Assembly (NCBI GenBank): GCA_045592485.1
Contig: JAZNUS010000037.1
Coordinates: 1 to 64,000, forward strand
DNA length: 64,000 nt
Direction of reading: 5' to 3'
Source: RGIG1828 sp045592485
GTDB lineage: Bacteria; Bacillota; Clostridia; UMGS1810
Notes under the pieces: model-generated
What the model saw: only the letters and a program-made list of their open reading frames with translations
What the model was told of the DNA's origin: nothing
Database searches by the model: none
Position numbers and translations under genes: made by a program
Shown: one piece after another, positions 33,141-42,698 of the stretch
Position numbering within the stretch: position 1 is the first letter of the stretch
Layout of the letters: the number at the start of each line of letters is the position of its first letter

Positions 33141-36100
33141 TATTCATAATCCTCCAAATCTTCAAAATTCAGTTTCAAAAGCTTTGATACACCTTTTTCC
33201 TGCATTGTAACACCGTACATAATATCGGCAGCTTCCATTGTACCTCTACGATGGGTAACAACGATAAACTGAGTCTTACGGCTGTATTTCCTGATGTAGT
33301 CGGCAAAACGGTAAACATTGTTATCGTCAAGTGCAGCCTCAACCTCATCGAGAATACAGAAAGGCGTTGCCCTTACCTCAAGGACAGAGAACAAAAGTGC
33401 AATTGCGGAAAGTGCCCTCTCTCCTCCGGAAAGTGCCATCATGTTCTGAAGCTTTTTGCCCGGCGGCTGAACTTCTATGTCAATTCCGCTCTCTAAGATG
33501 TTGTCGGGGTCAGTGAGAGAAAGCTTTCCTGTACCACCGCCAAAAAGTGCCTTGAATACAACATCAAAATGGTTTCGTATGATTTCAAAGGTTTCGCGGA
33601 ACTGCTGAGTCATAATAGACTGCATATCCCTGATAATACCTTCGAGCTTGGCTTTCGTTTCATCAAGGTCCTGTTTTTGTGCAGAAAGAAAGTCAAAACG
33701 CTCTTTAACTTCTTTATACTGCTCAATAGAGTCAATATTGATGTTTCCCAGAGCTTTAATCTGAGCACGCAGGGATGCCGCTTCCTTCTGGGATTCGGTC
33801 ATATTGAAATCTTCTCTTTTATACTCAAGAGCAGCATTATAGGTAAGCTCATATTCATCCCAAAGCTTTGCCGTTACATGCTCTGTTTCAAGCTCAAGCT
33901 TAGAATTCTGATTTTCAATTCTGGACACCTCAAGCTGAAGAACATATATGGTTTCATTCTGATCCTTCAGCCCCCTCTGACCTTCAACAAGCTTCTGAGA
34001 GGCTTTGTCGTAGGCTTCGGTGTTGTCGGAAATAACCTTCGAAAGCTCTTCGCTGTTGCGATTTGCCATATTAATCTGATTTTTAATCTGTTCGATTTCA
34101 GCCTCTATTGCAGTGTTTTCATCAATGAGCTTTTGTTTTTCTTCGCCTTTTTCAATGCCTGCCATTGCAGAACCTTGCTTTTCGGCATTAAGAGTTTCAA
34201 TGCGTTCTCTGGAAACTGCAATATCCTTTTCTATGTTGGCAAAATTAATTTTGTCTTCTGTAGCAGAATCGGAGAAATTTTGTCTGCGTTCTGCAAGTGT
34301 GGCGCCCTCTGCCTGTACGGCTTCAAGCTCTTTTTTTACACCGTTGCCGGCTTCTTCGTTTTCTCTGATTTTTGCACGGCATGCATCTTTTTGCTTTTCA
34401 ACATCTTCAATTTCTCCGAGAACGGAACCGCTTTCATTTGTAATGAGGCTTATGTTTCTTTCAAGCTCTCTGAGAATACGGGTGTTGTTTTCGATGGAGG
34501 AATTGATTTTTATCAGCTCACGGTCACAGTCTGCAACTTTGGAATCAAGGCTTTCCTTTTGTTCAGCCATTTTCCTGATTTTCATGCGATAGGAGTTAAT
34601 CTTATCGTCGTTATCATCAATGACCTTAGTAAGCTTTTCTATTTTTTCCGTCAGCTCCTCAATATCCTTGCTTCTGCTGAGCAGGCTCTGAGTTTTGTTT
34701 ACACTTCCACCGGTGAGAGAACCGCCGGGATTAATAAGCTGACCGTCGAGAGTGACAATTTTATATTTATAGCCTGTCTTTTTTGCAAGAGCCACAGCGT
34801 TGTCAATGTTGTCCATAACAACAGTGCGTCCGATGAGGCTTTTGAATATGCCGTCATAACGGGCTTCATAGCCTATAAGCTCGGAAGCTATGCCTACATA
34901 GCCCCTTTCTTTTTTGGGGGCATCATTTAAAACATTGCCCTTAACAGAAGTAAGAGGAAGGAAGGTTGCACGGCCAAGCCTGTTTTCTTTAAGATAGGCA
35001 ATGGATTTTTTGGCTGTATCCTCATTGTCAACTACAATGTTCTGAAGTGCGCCGCCCAGGGCAATTTCAATTGCAGTAACATATTTGTTGTCAACATCAA
35101 TGAGCTTTGAAACAACACCGCAAACATTTTTAATTCCGCTTGTAAGAATGTTTTTAACGCTTTTTGCATAGCCCTCGTAGCCCCTTTCAAGGTCTTCGAG
35201 AACACTTTTCCTTGACTGAAGGTCATTACACTCGGCAACGACCTTGTTTTGTTCTTCCTTTGCTTTGTTCATATCCTCTGTCAAAGCAAAATACTCTGTT
35301 TTAAGCTTTTCAAGACCGTCGATTGCCTTGAGTCTGTCGGAAGTTACAGTTTCCTTATCTTCAGCCAGGTTGACACTGTCTGATTTTGCTTTTTCCAGTG
35401 CTTCGTTTTTCACATTGAGATCATCAATCAGTGTTGCTTTTCTTTCATCAAAGTTTTTAAGAAGCACATCGAGGCTGGAAATTTTGGCCTTAAGAGCAGA
35501 ACTGTCGTTGAGATATGCAACTATTTTTTCCTTAAGCTCTTCGCTTTCAGCAAGCTTTGCGGCAATTTCACCGTCAAGCTTTGCCATTGCTCCGTCATGA
35601 TTTGTGACCTTCTCTTCAAGGAAGGTTTTTTCATCAAGCTTCTGAGCAATGAAGGCTTCAAGGCGTTTAACCTCAGAATCGCCATCGGTTATCTTTTCTC
35701 CGAGGGCTTTCAGCTCTTCGTCTATTCGCTCACAGTTGTGCAAATTGTTTTCTATGTTGTTTTTAAGTATATCAATGCGGTGAGAAAGGCTTCCGCTGTT
35801 TTTTTCTATGTCGAAATTCTGTTGACGAAGCTCCGTAATTTTTTCGTTCAGCTCTGCAATGCTTGCAGTTTCTTTTTCAATGAGACTTTCTATCTCAGCA
35901 AGCTTTTGCTTTTCGGCATTAAGCTGATTGAAGGCAACGGTAAATTTTTGCTGACCCTCCTTGAGCGCCTGCTTCTGCTTGTCGATGTTGCGGATGGAAA
36001 TGTTGATATCGAGACCCTTGAGAACTTCACGAAGGTCAAGATATTTTCGTGCTTTTTTTGACTGATTTTCCAATGGGCCTACCTGGGATTCCAACTCGGA

Positions 36101-36685
36101 TAATAGGTCTTTTATTCTGACAAGATTTTCGTCGGTCTGCAAAAGCTTCTTTTCGGATTCCGCCTTGCGGTAGCGGTATTTGGTTATACCGGAGGCTTCT
36201 TCAAAGATGTTTCGTCTCTCTTCTGCCTTGTTTGACAAAATCTGGTCAATCTTACCCTGACCGATAACAGAATAGCCTTCCTTACCAAGACCTGTATCCA
36301 TGAAAAGCTCGTGAATATCCTTGAGTCTGCATTCCTTATCATTTATGAGATAATTACTTTCACCGCTGCGGTGAACACGGCGGGTAACCTTTACTGTGTC
36401 ATAGTCTATTTTGAATATATTATCCTTGTTATCCAGAACAATCGAAACCTGAGCAAAGCCGAGAGGGCTTCGTTTTTGCGTGCCCGCAAAGATGACATCT
36501 TCCATTTTGCCGCCACGAAGACTTTTGGCGCTCTGCTCACCCATAACCCAACGGATTGCATCGGAAATGTTACTTTTTCCGCTGCCGTTTGGTCCGACTA
36601 TGGTGGTGATGCCCTGTCCGAATTCAAGATTAATCTTGTCTGCAAAGGACTTGAATCCCTGCATTTCTATTCCTTTAAGATACAT
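33140..36685 (-). CDS. smc: Chromosome partition protein SMC
   Basis: Condensin ATPase. The 1181-residue protein has an N-terminal Walker A head (GPNGSGKSNISDAIRW, about 32-47), two long coiled coils (about 170-500 and 670-1000), a hinge (about 505-640, VCGVVSKLIDVDNKYVTAIEIALGG), and the C-terminal head with the signature LSGGERALSAIALLF and Walker B FCILDEVEAALDD. The length is standard. It is cotranscribed with ftsY; rnc, often just upstream, is not here. Promoter TTGAAA-N17-TACAAT lies at 36726-36754. Confidence 0.97.
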   Translation of the reverse strand: MYLKGIEMQGFKSFADKINLEFGQGITTIVGPNGSGKSNISDAIRWVMGEQSAKSLRGGKMEDVIFAGTQKRSPLGFAQVSIVLDNKDNIFKIDYDTVKVTRRVHRSGESNYLINDKECRLKDIHELFMDTGLGKEGYSVIGQGKIDQILSNKAEERRNIFEEASGITKYRYRKAESEKKLLQTDENLVRIKDLLSELESQVGPLENQSKKARKYLDLREVLKGLDINISIRNIDKQKQALKEGQQKFTVAFNQLNAEKQKLAEIESLIEKETASIAELNEKITELRQQNFDIEKNSGSLSHRIDILKNNIENNLHNCERIDEELKALGEKITDGDSEVKRLEAFIAQKLDEKTFLEEKVTNHDGAMAKLDGEIAAKLAESEELKEKIVAYLNDSSALKAKISSLDVLLKNFDERKATLIDDLNVKNEALEKAKSDSVNLAEDKETVTSDRLKAIDGLEKLKTEYFALTEDMNKAKEEQNKVVAECNDLQSRKSVLEDLERGYEGYAKSVKNILTSGIKNVCGVVSKLIDVDNKYVTAIEIALGGALQNIVVDNEDTAKKSIAYLKENRLGRATFLPLTSVKGNVLNDAPKKERGYVGIASELIGYEARYDGIFKSLIGRTVVMDNIDNAVALAKKTGYKYKIVTLDGQLINPGGSLTGGSVNKTQSLLSRSKDIEELTEKIEKLTKVIDDNDDKINSYRMKIRKMAEQKESLDSKVADCDRELIKINSSIENNTRILRELERNISLITNESGSVLGEIEDVEKQKDACRAKIRENEEAGNGVKKELEAVQAEGATLAERRQNFSDSATEDKINFANIEKDIAVSRERIETLNAEKQGSAMAGIEKGEEKQKLIDENTAIEAEIEQIKNQINMANRNSEELSKVISDNTEAYDKASQKLVEGQRGLKDQNETIYVLQLEVSRIENQNSKLELETEHVTAKLWDEYELTYNAALEYKREDFNMTESQKEAASLRAQIKALGNINIDSIEQYKEVKERFDFLSAQKQDLDETKAKLEGIIRDMQSIMTQQFRETFEIIRNHFDVVFKALFGGGTGKLSLTDPDNILESGIDIEVQPPGKKLQNMMALSGGERALSAIALLFSVLEVRATPFCILDEVEAALDDNNVYRFADYIRKYSRKTQFIVVTHRRGTMEAADIMYGVTMQEKGVSKLLKLNFEDLEDYE

Positions 36686-36725
36686 TGATACACCTCAAAC
36701 ATTTCATCTGTACATATACCGTTTA

Positions 36726-36754
36726 ATTGTACCACATTATTGAACTTTTTTCAA
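36726..36754 (-). promoter_or_regulatory. Sigma-A promoter of smc-ftsY
   Basis: Minus strand TTGAAA (36754-36749), 17-base spacer, TACAAT (36731-36726), about 41 bases before smc. Confidence 0.75.
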
Positions 36755-36783
36755 GTACTAATGTTTTTTAAAATTATGCACTT

Positions 36784-36876
36784 TGTAAAAAAACAGAGTG
36801 CCGGGTGAGCCGACCTCCCAATTGTTAGATTTTTGGTCTAACTTTTGGGGGTCGGCTCAAAATCCGAGCACTCCGT
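36784..36876 (-). terminator. Large nested terminator after the GH29-like gene
   Basis: The outer stem is ACAGAGTGCCGG (36793-36804) with CCGAGCACTCCGT (36864-36876), and the minus strand continues into TTTTTTT. A second, independent palindrome (36806-36859) fills what would normally be the loop. It ends transcription from the minus-strand group at 36.9-41 kb. Confidence 0.75.
36806..36859. repeat. Palindrome resembling joined IS3-family ends
   Basis: The left arm starts TGAGCCGACC and the right arm ends GGTCGGCTCA; CCCAA/TTGGG and GTTAGA/TCTAAC pair inside. The TG...CA tips and the GACCCCCAAAAGTTAGAC-like arm resemble terminal inverted repeats of IS3-family (IS150-group) elements. With 54 bases it has no transposase. 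It could be a miniature derivative or the scar of a deleted element; no target duplication is seen. Confidence 0.45.
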
Positions 36877-36886
36877 TTTAGTTTTC

Positions 36887-37837
36887 TTATTTTATTATCA
36901 TTGCTTTAAGTTGCTCACTTGAATAACTGCCGTCACTGCTTACTCCAACATCCACAGAAACAACGCCGCCATGATCATTTACAGATTTTATATATTTTTT
37001 CATATACTCATTGTCATAGCGTGCATCCTTCATTCCCCAGGTTGAACCAAGAGGGGCAAGAATGTGACTCTGAAGCCCCGATACAAACCGGCTTTCGGGA
37101 ATGTATTCAAGTTCATTGAATTCACCGGAAGTATATTCTTCATCGGAATAGCACCTGTACAGTTCTTTTTTGACGCCGTTATTGAAGGTGGTTATTGCAT
37201 TGGGATTGCCTTTTTTTGCCGCCTGATAAAAAGGTTTTATCCATTCGTTGTTAAATCCGAAAAAGTCGTAGAAGCCGTCGAACCACCAGCCCTTGATTTT
37301 GTCGCCATAACGAATTGAGTATTCTTCAAGAACCGCTGACCAGTTATCCACAAACCGCTGATTAAGTCGTTTTTCAAGCAAAACCTTGTTTTCATTGGGT
37401 TCTCTGTGGCAATATCGTCCGTCCACCAGTTTATAGACATCATCTGTTTCATAATAAAATCCAAGTTTTTCGCCGTATTCACGGTCACAGTGAGGACCGT
37501 CGGAGGGGAAATACAGGTAGAGATCTATTCCATATTTTGAAAGCTCTTCATAAAGCTCGGAAACTATATCCCTGTCGCCCGACACATCACTATCAAGGCA
37601 GCCTGCAATACTATTGTATGTTTTATTTGGTACAAGAAGGTGCTTCGTGCCCTGACAAAGAGTTATGAAATAGTATCCGGCACCCATTTTGCGGAGCTGG
37701 TCGGATATTTTTTTCACATCGAATCTGCTAATGGCATCTCCCCATGAAAGATTTTCACCTTTTGCAACATAGTTGTAGAGGTAGTGATTGAACACTCCCC
37801 ATTTTTTCTCAAAAAGTCTGTCCGTTATGTGATTCAT
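36887..37837 (-). CDS. GH29-like (alpha-L-fucosidase-family) protein, cytoplasmic
   Basis: The 316-residue protein resembles the catalytic TIM barrel of alpha-L-fucosidases: an N-terminal FEKKWGVFNHYLYNY (family pattern for the first strand), KMGAGYYFITLCQGTKH, and KIKGWWFDGFYDFF, whose Asp matches the GH29 nucleophile position. There is no signal peptide and no C-terminal beta domain, so it is shorter than typical enzymes (about 430 or more). It overlaps the MBL gene by 4 bases. The substrate is unknown; fucosidase activity is not proven. Confidence 0.65.
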   Translation of the reverse strand: MNHITDRLFEKKWGVFNHYLYNYVAKGENLSWGDAISRFDVKKISDQLRKMGAGYYFITLCQGTKHLLVPNKTYNSIAGCLDSDVSGDRDIVSELYEELSKYGIDLYLYFPSDGPHCDREYGEKLGFYYETDDVYKLVDGRYCHREPNENKVLLEKRLNQRFVDNWSAVLEEYSIRYGDKIKGWWFDGFYDFFGFNNEWIKPFYQAAKKGNPNAITTFNNGVKKELYRCYSDEEYTSGEFNELEYIPESRFVSGLQSHILAPLGSTWGMKDARYDNEYMKKYIKSVNDHGGVVSVDVGVSSDGSYSSEQLKAMIIK

Positions 37838-38643
37838 AGCCTTATCTCCTGTGTTCCGTCTTTGGTGACATAGTGCTCAATCACACCCATGTTATACATC
37901 CATTTTCTCTGATGCCATGTTCCCCAAAGCTCAGGCTCGTGTTCAATATCTTCCTCCTCCCACAGCCACTGGGGAGCGCACCACATACACGCCTTTGGTG
38001 CAATTGCCCTGTAAACCTCCTCGGTAACACCGCCGTGACCGTGGTGTGACATCTGGACAATGTCACTCGATAGCTTGTCACCGCACATTTCAAGAAGGTC
38101 TCTGCCTCCCTCGGGGCCAAGGTCGCCTAAAAAAAGTACACTTCTCATTCCCGGAGATGTGCATTTAAACACAATTGAGCTTTCATTCACCGCAAGGTTG
38201 GGCTTTGGCATATAGTACCTTTCCTCTCCGCAGAAAAGAAATTCAATAGTCAGCTCGTCTATGTGGATTTTCATTCCCGGCGATACAATGGTGCACTTAT
38301 CGGAAAATTTTGGGAGAAGACGATTGAAATCTGTTATAACATGAGGGAGAATCTCTGTTGCACAGCCCACGGTAAATTCTTCGGAGGGAAAATTATAATA
38401 AACCCCTTCAATGCGGTGAGTTATTTCGTCTTTTTCAATTTCATCTACAAAGCCCTCAATATGGTCAACATGGGGATGGGTAAGAATCCAGGCAGAAATT
38501 TTTCTGTCACCGACAATTTCACGAAGATGTTCCATGTCAGATTTTCTTCCGCCGTCTATCACAACAGCATTGCCTGAATCTGTGACAAACACAAAAGACA
38601 TCATAAAGGGGCTGTGCTCTGTAAGCATATATAATTTTGCCAT
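37834..38643 (-). CDS. MBL-fold metallo-hydrolase (ComEC C-terminal-like)
   Basis: The 269-residue metallo-beta-lactamase-fold protein has the metal-binding motif LTHPHVDHIEGFVDE (about residues 55-69), LFLGDLGPEGGRDLL and MSHHGHGG further on. The arrangement resembles stand-alone relatives of the ComEC nuclease-like domain. There is no signal peptide. It lies between the GNAT gene (12 bases) and the GH29-like gene (overlap), so it belongs to the same operon. The substrate cannot be deduced. Confidence 0.8.
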   Translation of the reverse strand: MAKLYMLTEHSPFMMSFVFVTDSGNAVVIDGGRKSDMEHLREIVGDRKISAWILTHPHVDHIEGFVDEIEKDEITHRIEGVYYNFPSEEFTVGCATEILPHVITDFNRLLPKFSDKCTIVSPGMKIHIDELTIEFLFCGEERYYMPKPNLAVNESSIVFKCTSPGMRSVLFLGDLGPEGGRDLLEMCGDKLSSDIVQMSHHGHGGVTEEVYRAIAPKACMWCAPQWLWEEEDIEHEPELWGTWHQRKWMYNMGVIEHYVTKDGTQEIRL

Positions 38644-38655
38644 GGCTTCCTCCTT

Positions 38656-39783
38656 TTAATAACCATCAGGCGAATCAACACAGAAATGAAGCGGAAACCA
38701 GTTGAGATGGTTTTCGTCGGGGTTCATAACCGTGGTGAGAGAAAAAATCATTCTCTGAGCCTCCATATGAGTAAGCTGCAGGCAATCACCTTCAAAGGAA
38801 TTATGCTTTTTGACAAAAGCCTTGCCCTCCGAAACTACAATTTCAAAGACTTCGGTATCAATTTCAAGAAAAAGTCGTCCGTCTTCGAGAGAAAAGCATA
38901 GGGATTTTAATTTGAAAAAAGCTGCAAGAACCTTTTCCCAGTTAAGAACATTAAGCATTTCAACATGGGACAGTGAAAAATCTTCACAGAGATTCATTAA
39001 AAAAGCATTTCTCTCCTTTTGCCAGGGAGCAACTCTGATTTGAAGCCCGGAAACAGAATGTTTTTCAAAAAATGCCTTGAGTACAAGAGGATAGTCCTTT
39101 TCATCTCCGAGAACTACCTCCTCAAAATCACCATACACATAGCCTATGGAATGATTGTCCTTATATATCATACGGCACGGCTTTGCCCATGTGTGAACAA
39201 TGTCTGTAAATTCATCATCGGGACGCAGAGTGTGGAAAATTCTCTTTTCGTAAAGAGATTTTGCAAAAGCCACATCCTTTTCTTCAAGATTTTCAAAATC
39301 TACAGAGGATGTGTCCAGGTCGCCAAGGCAGTGACGGAGATTTGTTTCAGACACATTGTATAACTGCACTGCTCCTCCAAGCTCATAGCCAAAATATCCG
39401 TAGCGTTGTCTCTGGCCTCCGAGAACAAGGATGTCCACTCCTCTTTTCAAAGCATCTTCCTTTGCCATCTGCATAAGCTGCTTCATGTGTCCTTCCCCTC
39501 TCGAATAAGGATGAACCGACACATTACCAATCATGCCGTAGCGGACAATTTCACCGGCAACATTCACATCAATAATTCTTGTTGCAACAAGGGCTTTTAT
39601 TTTGCCGTCACATTTGGCAAGATAATGAACTGCCCCAAGTTCTTTGGCGTTTTCACCATAAGATTTCGGCACAAGAGCTTTGAAATCGTGAGGAAACTTT
39701 GCCTGTGAAAAAACATAGTTTATGAAATCAACAATTTCTTCTTTTTCTGAAACTGTTCCCAAGCAATACTCTGTCATAAACAA
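38656..39783 (-). CDS. Eis-like GNAT N-acetyltransferase
   Basis: The 375-residue protein has an N-terminal GNAT domain with the acetyl-CoA motif VSVHPYSRGEGHMKQLMQMA (about 92-111) and LGGQRQRYGYFGYE, a second GNAT-like region, and a C-terminal SCP2-type beta domain (about 275-370). This is the layout of Eis-like acetyltransferases, some of which modify aminoglycosides or peptide amines. The substrate here is unknown. It is the first gene of the three-gene group with the MBL and GH29-like genes. Confidence 0.78.
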   Translation of the reverse strand: MFMTEYCLGTVSEKEEIVDFINYVFSQAKFPHDFKALVPKSYGENAKELGAVHYLAKCDGKIKALVATRIIDVNVAGEIVRYGMIGNVSVHPYSRGEGHMKQLMQMAKEDALKRGVDILVLGGQRQRYGYFGYELGGAVQLYNVSETNLRHCLGDLDTSSVDFENLEEKDVAFAKSLYEKRIFHTLRPDDEFTDIVHTWAKPCRMIYKDNHSIGYVYGDFEEVVLGDEKDYPLVLKAFFEKHSVSGLQIRVAPWQKERNAFLMNLCEDFSLSHVEMLNVLNWEKVLAAFFKLKSLCFSLEDGRLFLEIDTEVFEIVVSEGKAFVKKHNSFEGDCLQLTHMEAQRMIFSLTTVMNPDENHLNWFPLHFCVDSPDGY

Positions 39784-39885
39784 CTCTCCTCTTCACAAAA
39801 AACTTAACAGACAATAATATATCACAACTCAAAATGTATGTAAATGCAATTACAGGCCACATTTATGTAATTTTGGTTCACAGCA

Positions 39886-41058
39886 TTAATCAATACAGGA
39901 ATACACCACATTGCGAAGCCGCGGCTGATAACAGGCTTCCTGAGGATTGAGCATGTGATGAGCATAGGCTACACCGAGCCTCAGATCGGTGTCTACAAGA
40001 AGAGTGGCACCTGCTGCACCGCCCCACCCAAACTCACCGATTGATCCGTTGGAGCCGCCTGTTGCTTTGTTTACGAGAGTGCGCACACCAAGGCCGTAGT
40101 TATAGCCCCTGAATTGCTGCCAGCAAAATGTTTTTGACTGCTCCGGCGAAAGCTGGGGTGTTTTTATGAGGTCGATTGTGTGAGAACTTAAAATGCGCTC
40201 GCCGCTTTTTCCGACACCGCCGCAGGCAAGGGCATTTGCAAATTTACCGTAGTCAGAAACCGTGGTTGTTATTCCGGCTCCGCCACTGTCATATTCACAG
40301 CCTAAAACATGAGAAACTTTTTTGCCCACATTTTCAACATATCCGTTTTCAGATGAAACAAGACCCGACTGAAGCTTAACAATGTCACTTTCTTCTTTGG
40401 AAACAAAATTATACTGTTGTGCCATTTTGTCGGTAACATCGTCGTTATGATACACAGAATCATTCATGCCAAGGGGTTCAAAAATGTTTTCTTTAACATA
40501 GTCTCTGAACCTTTTGCCTGATACAGCCTCTACAAAACCCGCAAGAACATCGTGGCAAAGGCTGTAGTTCCAACGCTCTCCCGGCTCAAAAATGAGAGGA
40601 TCGGAAGCGATGCATTTTGCCACTGTCAGGGTGTCCATTTTTCCATTTGTAAGTTCTCTTGCTTTTTTAAACGCCTCCGTTTCAAAATTGTAGGTAAGAC
40701 CTGCAGTCATAGTGAAAAGATTCCACAGTGTAATGGGATTGCATGCCTTTACCAGGTCTCCCGATTCTGTTTTTAAATACATTTCACGATACTCGGGGAT
40801 ATATTCATAAAGAGGATCGGAAAGCAGAAACTTGCCCTTTTCAAAAAGCTGCATTGCGGCAACAACGGTTACCGGTTTTGAACAGGAATAAAGATTAACA
40901 AGCTCATTTCCATTCATGGGAATTTTATTCTCAATATCGGAATATCCGGAGCTGTATTTGAATACACATTCATTGTCCTTGTAAACAAAAACTGTGTTTC
41001 CGGGAATAATCCATGAAGTGAGGCTGTCCATAAAATCTTTAAGCTTACTGAAATTCAT
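39886..41058 (-). CDS. Serine hydrolase, beta-lactamase/class C family
   Basis: The 390-residue penicillin-binding-fold protein has the nucleophile motif SxxK as SCSKPVTVVAAM (about 56-67), a YxN-like YSLCHDVLAG (about 168), and a third-box region GEFGWGGAAGATLLVD near 345-360. No signal peptide is seen, so it is probably a cytoplasmic esterase or peptidase rather than a resistance beta-lactamase. It lies 103 bases before the GNAT gene on the same strand and may be cotranscribed. Confidence 0.8.
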   Translation of the reverse strand: MNFSKLKDFMDSLTSWIIPGNTVFVYKDNECVFKYSSGYSDIENKIPMNGNELVNLYSCSKPVTVVAAMQLFEKGKFLLSDPLYEYIPEYREMYLKTESGDLVKACNPITLWNLFTMTAGLTYNFETEAFKKARELTNGKMDTLTVAKCIASDPLIFEPGERWNYSLCHDVLAGFVEAVSGKRFRDYVKENIFEPLGMNDSVYHNDDVTDKMAQQYNFVSKEESDIVKLQSGLVSSENGYVENVGKKVSHVLGCEYDSGGAGITTTVSDYGKFANALACGGVGKSGERILSSHTIDLIKTPQLSPEQSKTFCWQQFRGYNYGLGVRTLVNKATGGSNGSIGEFGWGGAAGATLLVDTDLRLGVAYAHHMLNPQEACYQPRLRNVVYSCID

Positions 41059-41078
41059 ATTAAAAATCCTTTCTGATT

Positions 41079-41108
41079 TACAATTTACTTATGTACAATT
41101 TACTTATA
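41079..41108. repeat. Tandem 15-base repeat upstream of the serine hydrolase
   Basis: TACAATTTACTTATG (41079-41093) is followed directly by TACAATTTACTTATA (41094-41108). It lies 20-50 bases before the serine hydrolase start and may include regulatory sites, but no known motif is recognised. Confidence 0.6.
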
Positions 41109-41176
41109 TAATGTTGAATTATAACAAAAACAGCCGTTTTTTTCAAGTTAATTTTAAAATATCAATTGCTAAACCA

Positions 41177-41205
41177 TTGACATTTTGACACAAAGGTCTT
41201 ATTCT
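41177..41205 (+). promoter_or_regulatory. Sigma-A promoter of pyk
   Basis: TTGACA (41177-41182), 17-base spacer, TATTCT (41200-41205). A second overlapping TTGACA (41185-41190) has TATAGT 15 bases later. Either would start about 55 bases before pyk. Confidence 0.7.
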
Positions 41206-41265
41206 TATAGTGGGGGCTTTTTGACAACCTGAAAGCAAAAACTTAATCAGTCAAGGAGGATATAT

Positions 41266-42681
41266 ATGAGAAAAACAAAAGTTATCTGCACAATTGGTCC
41301 GGCGTGTGAAGACGAACAGATTCTGACACAAATGTGCCTTGAAGGTATGAACGTTGCAAGACTGAACTTTTCCCACGGAACCCACGAAGAACATCAGAGA
41401 AAATTTGATATGATTAAATCTGTCCGCGAAAAGCTCGGACTTCCCATTGCCATAATGCTTGATACCAAAGGTCCTGAATATCGTATAAAAACCTTTGAAA
41501 ATAAAAAAATCACCCTTTCCGAAGGGGACACTTTTACATTTACCACAAAGGACCTTGTGGGAAACAGTGAATTTGTTTCTGTGAACTACGAGCATCTCAC
41601 AGAAGATCTGACAGTGGGTGATACAATCACTGTCAACAATGGGCTTGTTATTTTCGAAGTTAAAAAAATTGACGGTGCCGATGCCGTATGCAGGGTTGTT
41701 GTTGGCGGAGAGCTTTCCGACAGAAAAAGTATGCATTTTCCCGGAATTGTGATGAAGCACGAGTTTCTCAGTGAGCAAGATAAACAGGATTTGCTTTTCG
41801 GCATAAAAAATGATGTTGATTTTGTTGCTGCATCATTTGTATCCAAGAAAAATGATGTTGAAGACATAAGAGCCTTTCTCGATGCAAACGGCGGTAAGGA
41901 AATCGACATTATAGCCAAAATCGAAAACCGTTCCGGAGTTGATAACATCGAGGAAATTTGCGAGATTGCAGATGGAATCATGATAGCCAGGGGTGACCTG
42001 GGGGTTGAAATTCCTTTCATAGAAGTTCCTGCAATTCAAAAATATCTGATAAACAAGTGCCGTCTTCTCGGAACAAGGGTTATTACTGCCACCGAAATGC
42101 TTGAATCCATGATATACAATCCCCGCCCCACAAGAGCTGAGCTTTCCGATGTGGCAAATGCTGTGTATGACGGTTCCTCGGCAATTATGCTCTCAGGCGA
42201 AACCGCATCGGGAAAATATCCTGTTCAGGCAGTTAAGAACATGGTAGAAATTGCAGAATTTACTGAAAAGAAAATAAATTATGTGGGCAGATTCAAATCA
42301 ACTCAATTTGAAATCAAAAGCAATCTTGATGCACTTTCCCACTCCACCTGTTCAATGGCAATTGACCTGAATGCCAAGTGTATTGTTGTAAATTCCATCA
42401 GCGGACGCACCGCACGAATGGTAAGCCGTTTCAGATGTCCTGTGGATATTCTTGGCACGACAACCTCTGAAAAGGTGTGGCGCAAGTTGAATCTCAGCTG
42501 GGGTGTAAAGCCTGAGCTATGCGAAGAATTTTCTTCTGTTGAGGTTATGTTCTACAGTGCACTCAAGCAGGCCAAAAAAGCTTTTAATCTTGAAAAAGAC
42601 GATAATGTTGTTCTCACAGGAGGTCAAATCAACGGTAAATCCGGAAATTCAAATATCATTAAAATAGAAACAATCAATTGA
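41266..42681 (+). CDS. pyk: Pyruvate kinase
   Basis: Final glycolytic enzyme, PEP + ADP to pyruvate + ATP. The 471-residue protein starts KTKVICTIGPACEDE, has NFSHGTHEEH, LDTKGPEYR and the active-site signature IAKIENRSGVDNIEEICEIADGIMIARGDLGVEIPF (about 214-249). It lacks the extra C-terminal PEP-utiliser domain of Bacillus pyruvate kinase. AAGGAGG precedes the ATG. It is followed after 17 bases by a flavodoxin gene. Confidence 0.96.
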   Translation: MRKTKVICTIGPACEDEQILTQMCLEGMNVARLNFSHGTHEEHQRKFDMIKSVREKLGLPIAIMLDTKGPEYRIKTFENKKITLSEGDTFTFTTKDLVGNSEFVSVNYEHLTEDLTVGDTITVNNGLVIFEVKKIDGADAVCRVVVGGELSDRKSMHFPGIVMKHEFLSEQDKQDLLFGIKNDVDFVAASFVSKKNDVEDIRAFLDANGGKEIDIIAKIENRSGVDNIEEICEIADGIMIARGDLGVEIPFIEVPAIQKYLINKCRLLGTRVITATEMLESMIYNPRPTRAELSDVANAVYDGSSAIMLSGETASGKYPVQAVKNMVEIAEFTEKKINYVGRFKSTQFEIKSNLDALSHSTCSMAIDLNAKCIVVNSISGRTARMVSRFRCPVDILGTTTSEKVWRKLNLSWGVKPELCEEFSSVEVMFYSALKQAKKAFNLEKDDNVVLTGGQINGKSGNSNIIKIETIN

Positions 42682-42698
42682 TATGAAAGGTGTTTGCA

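Noticed and set aside
33569..34930. Long plus-strand frame of 453 codons inside smc
   Set aside because: It is antisense to the conserved smc gene, is Phe/Leu/Cys-rich without any family, and has no ribosome-binding site; it reflects coiled-coil codon use on the other strand.
39886..41058. Antibiotic-resistance beta-lactamase
   Set aside because: No signal peptide and a divergent second motif; it fits general serine hydrolases better.
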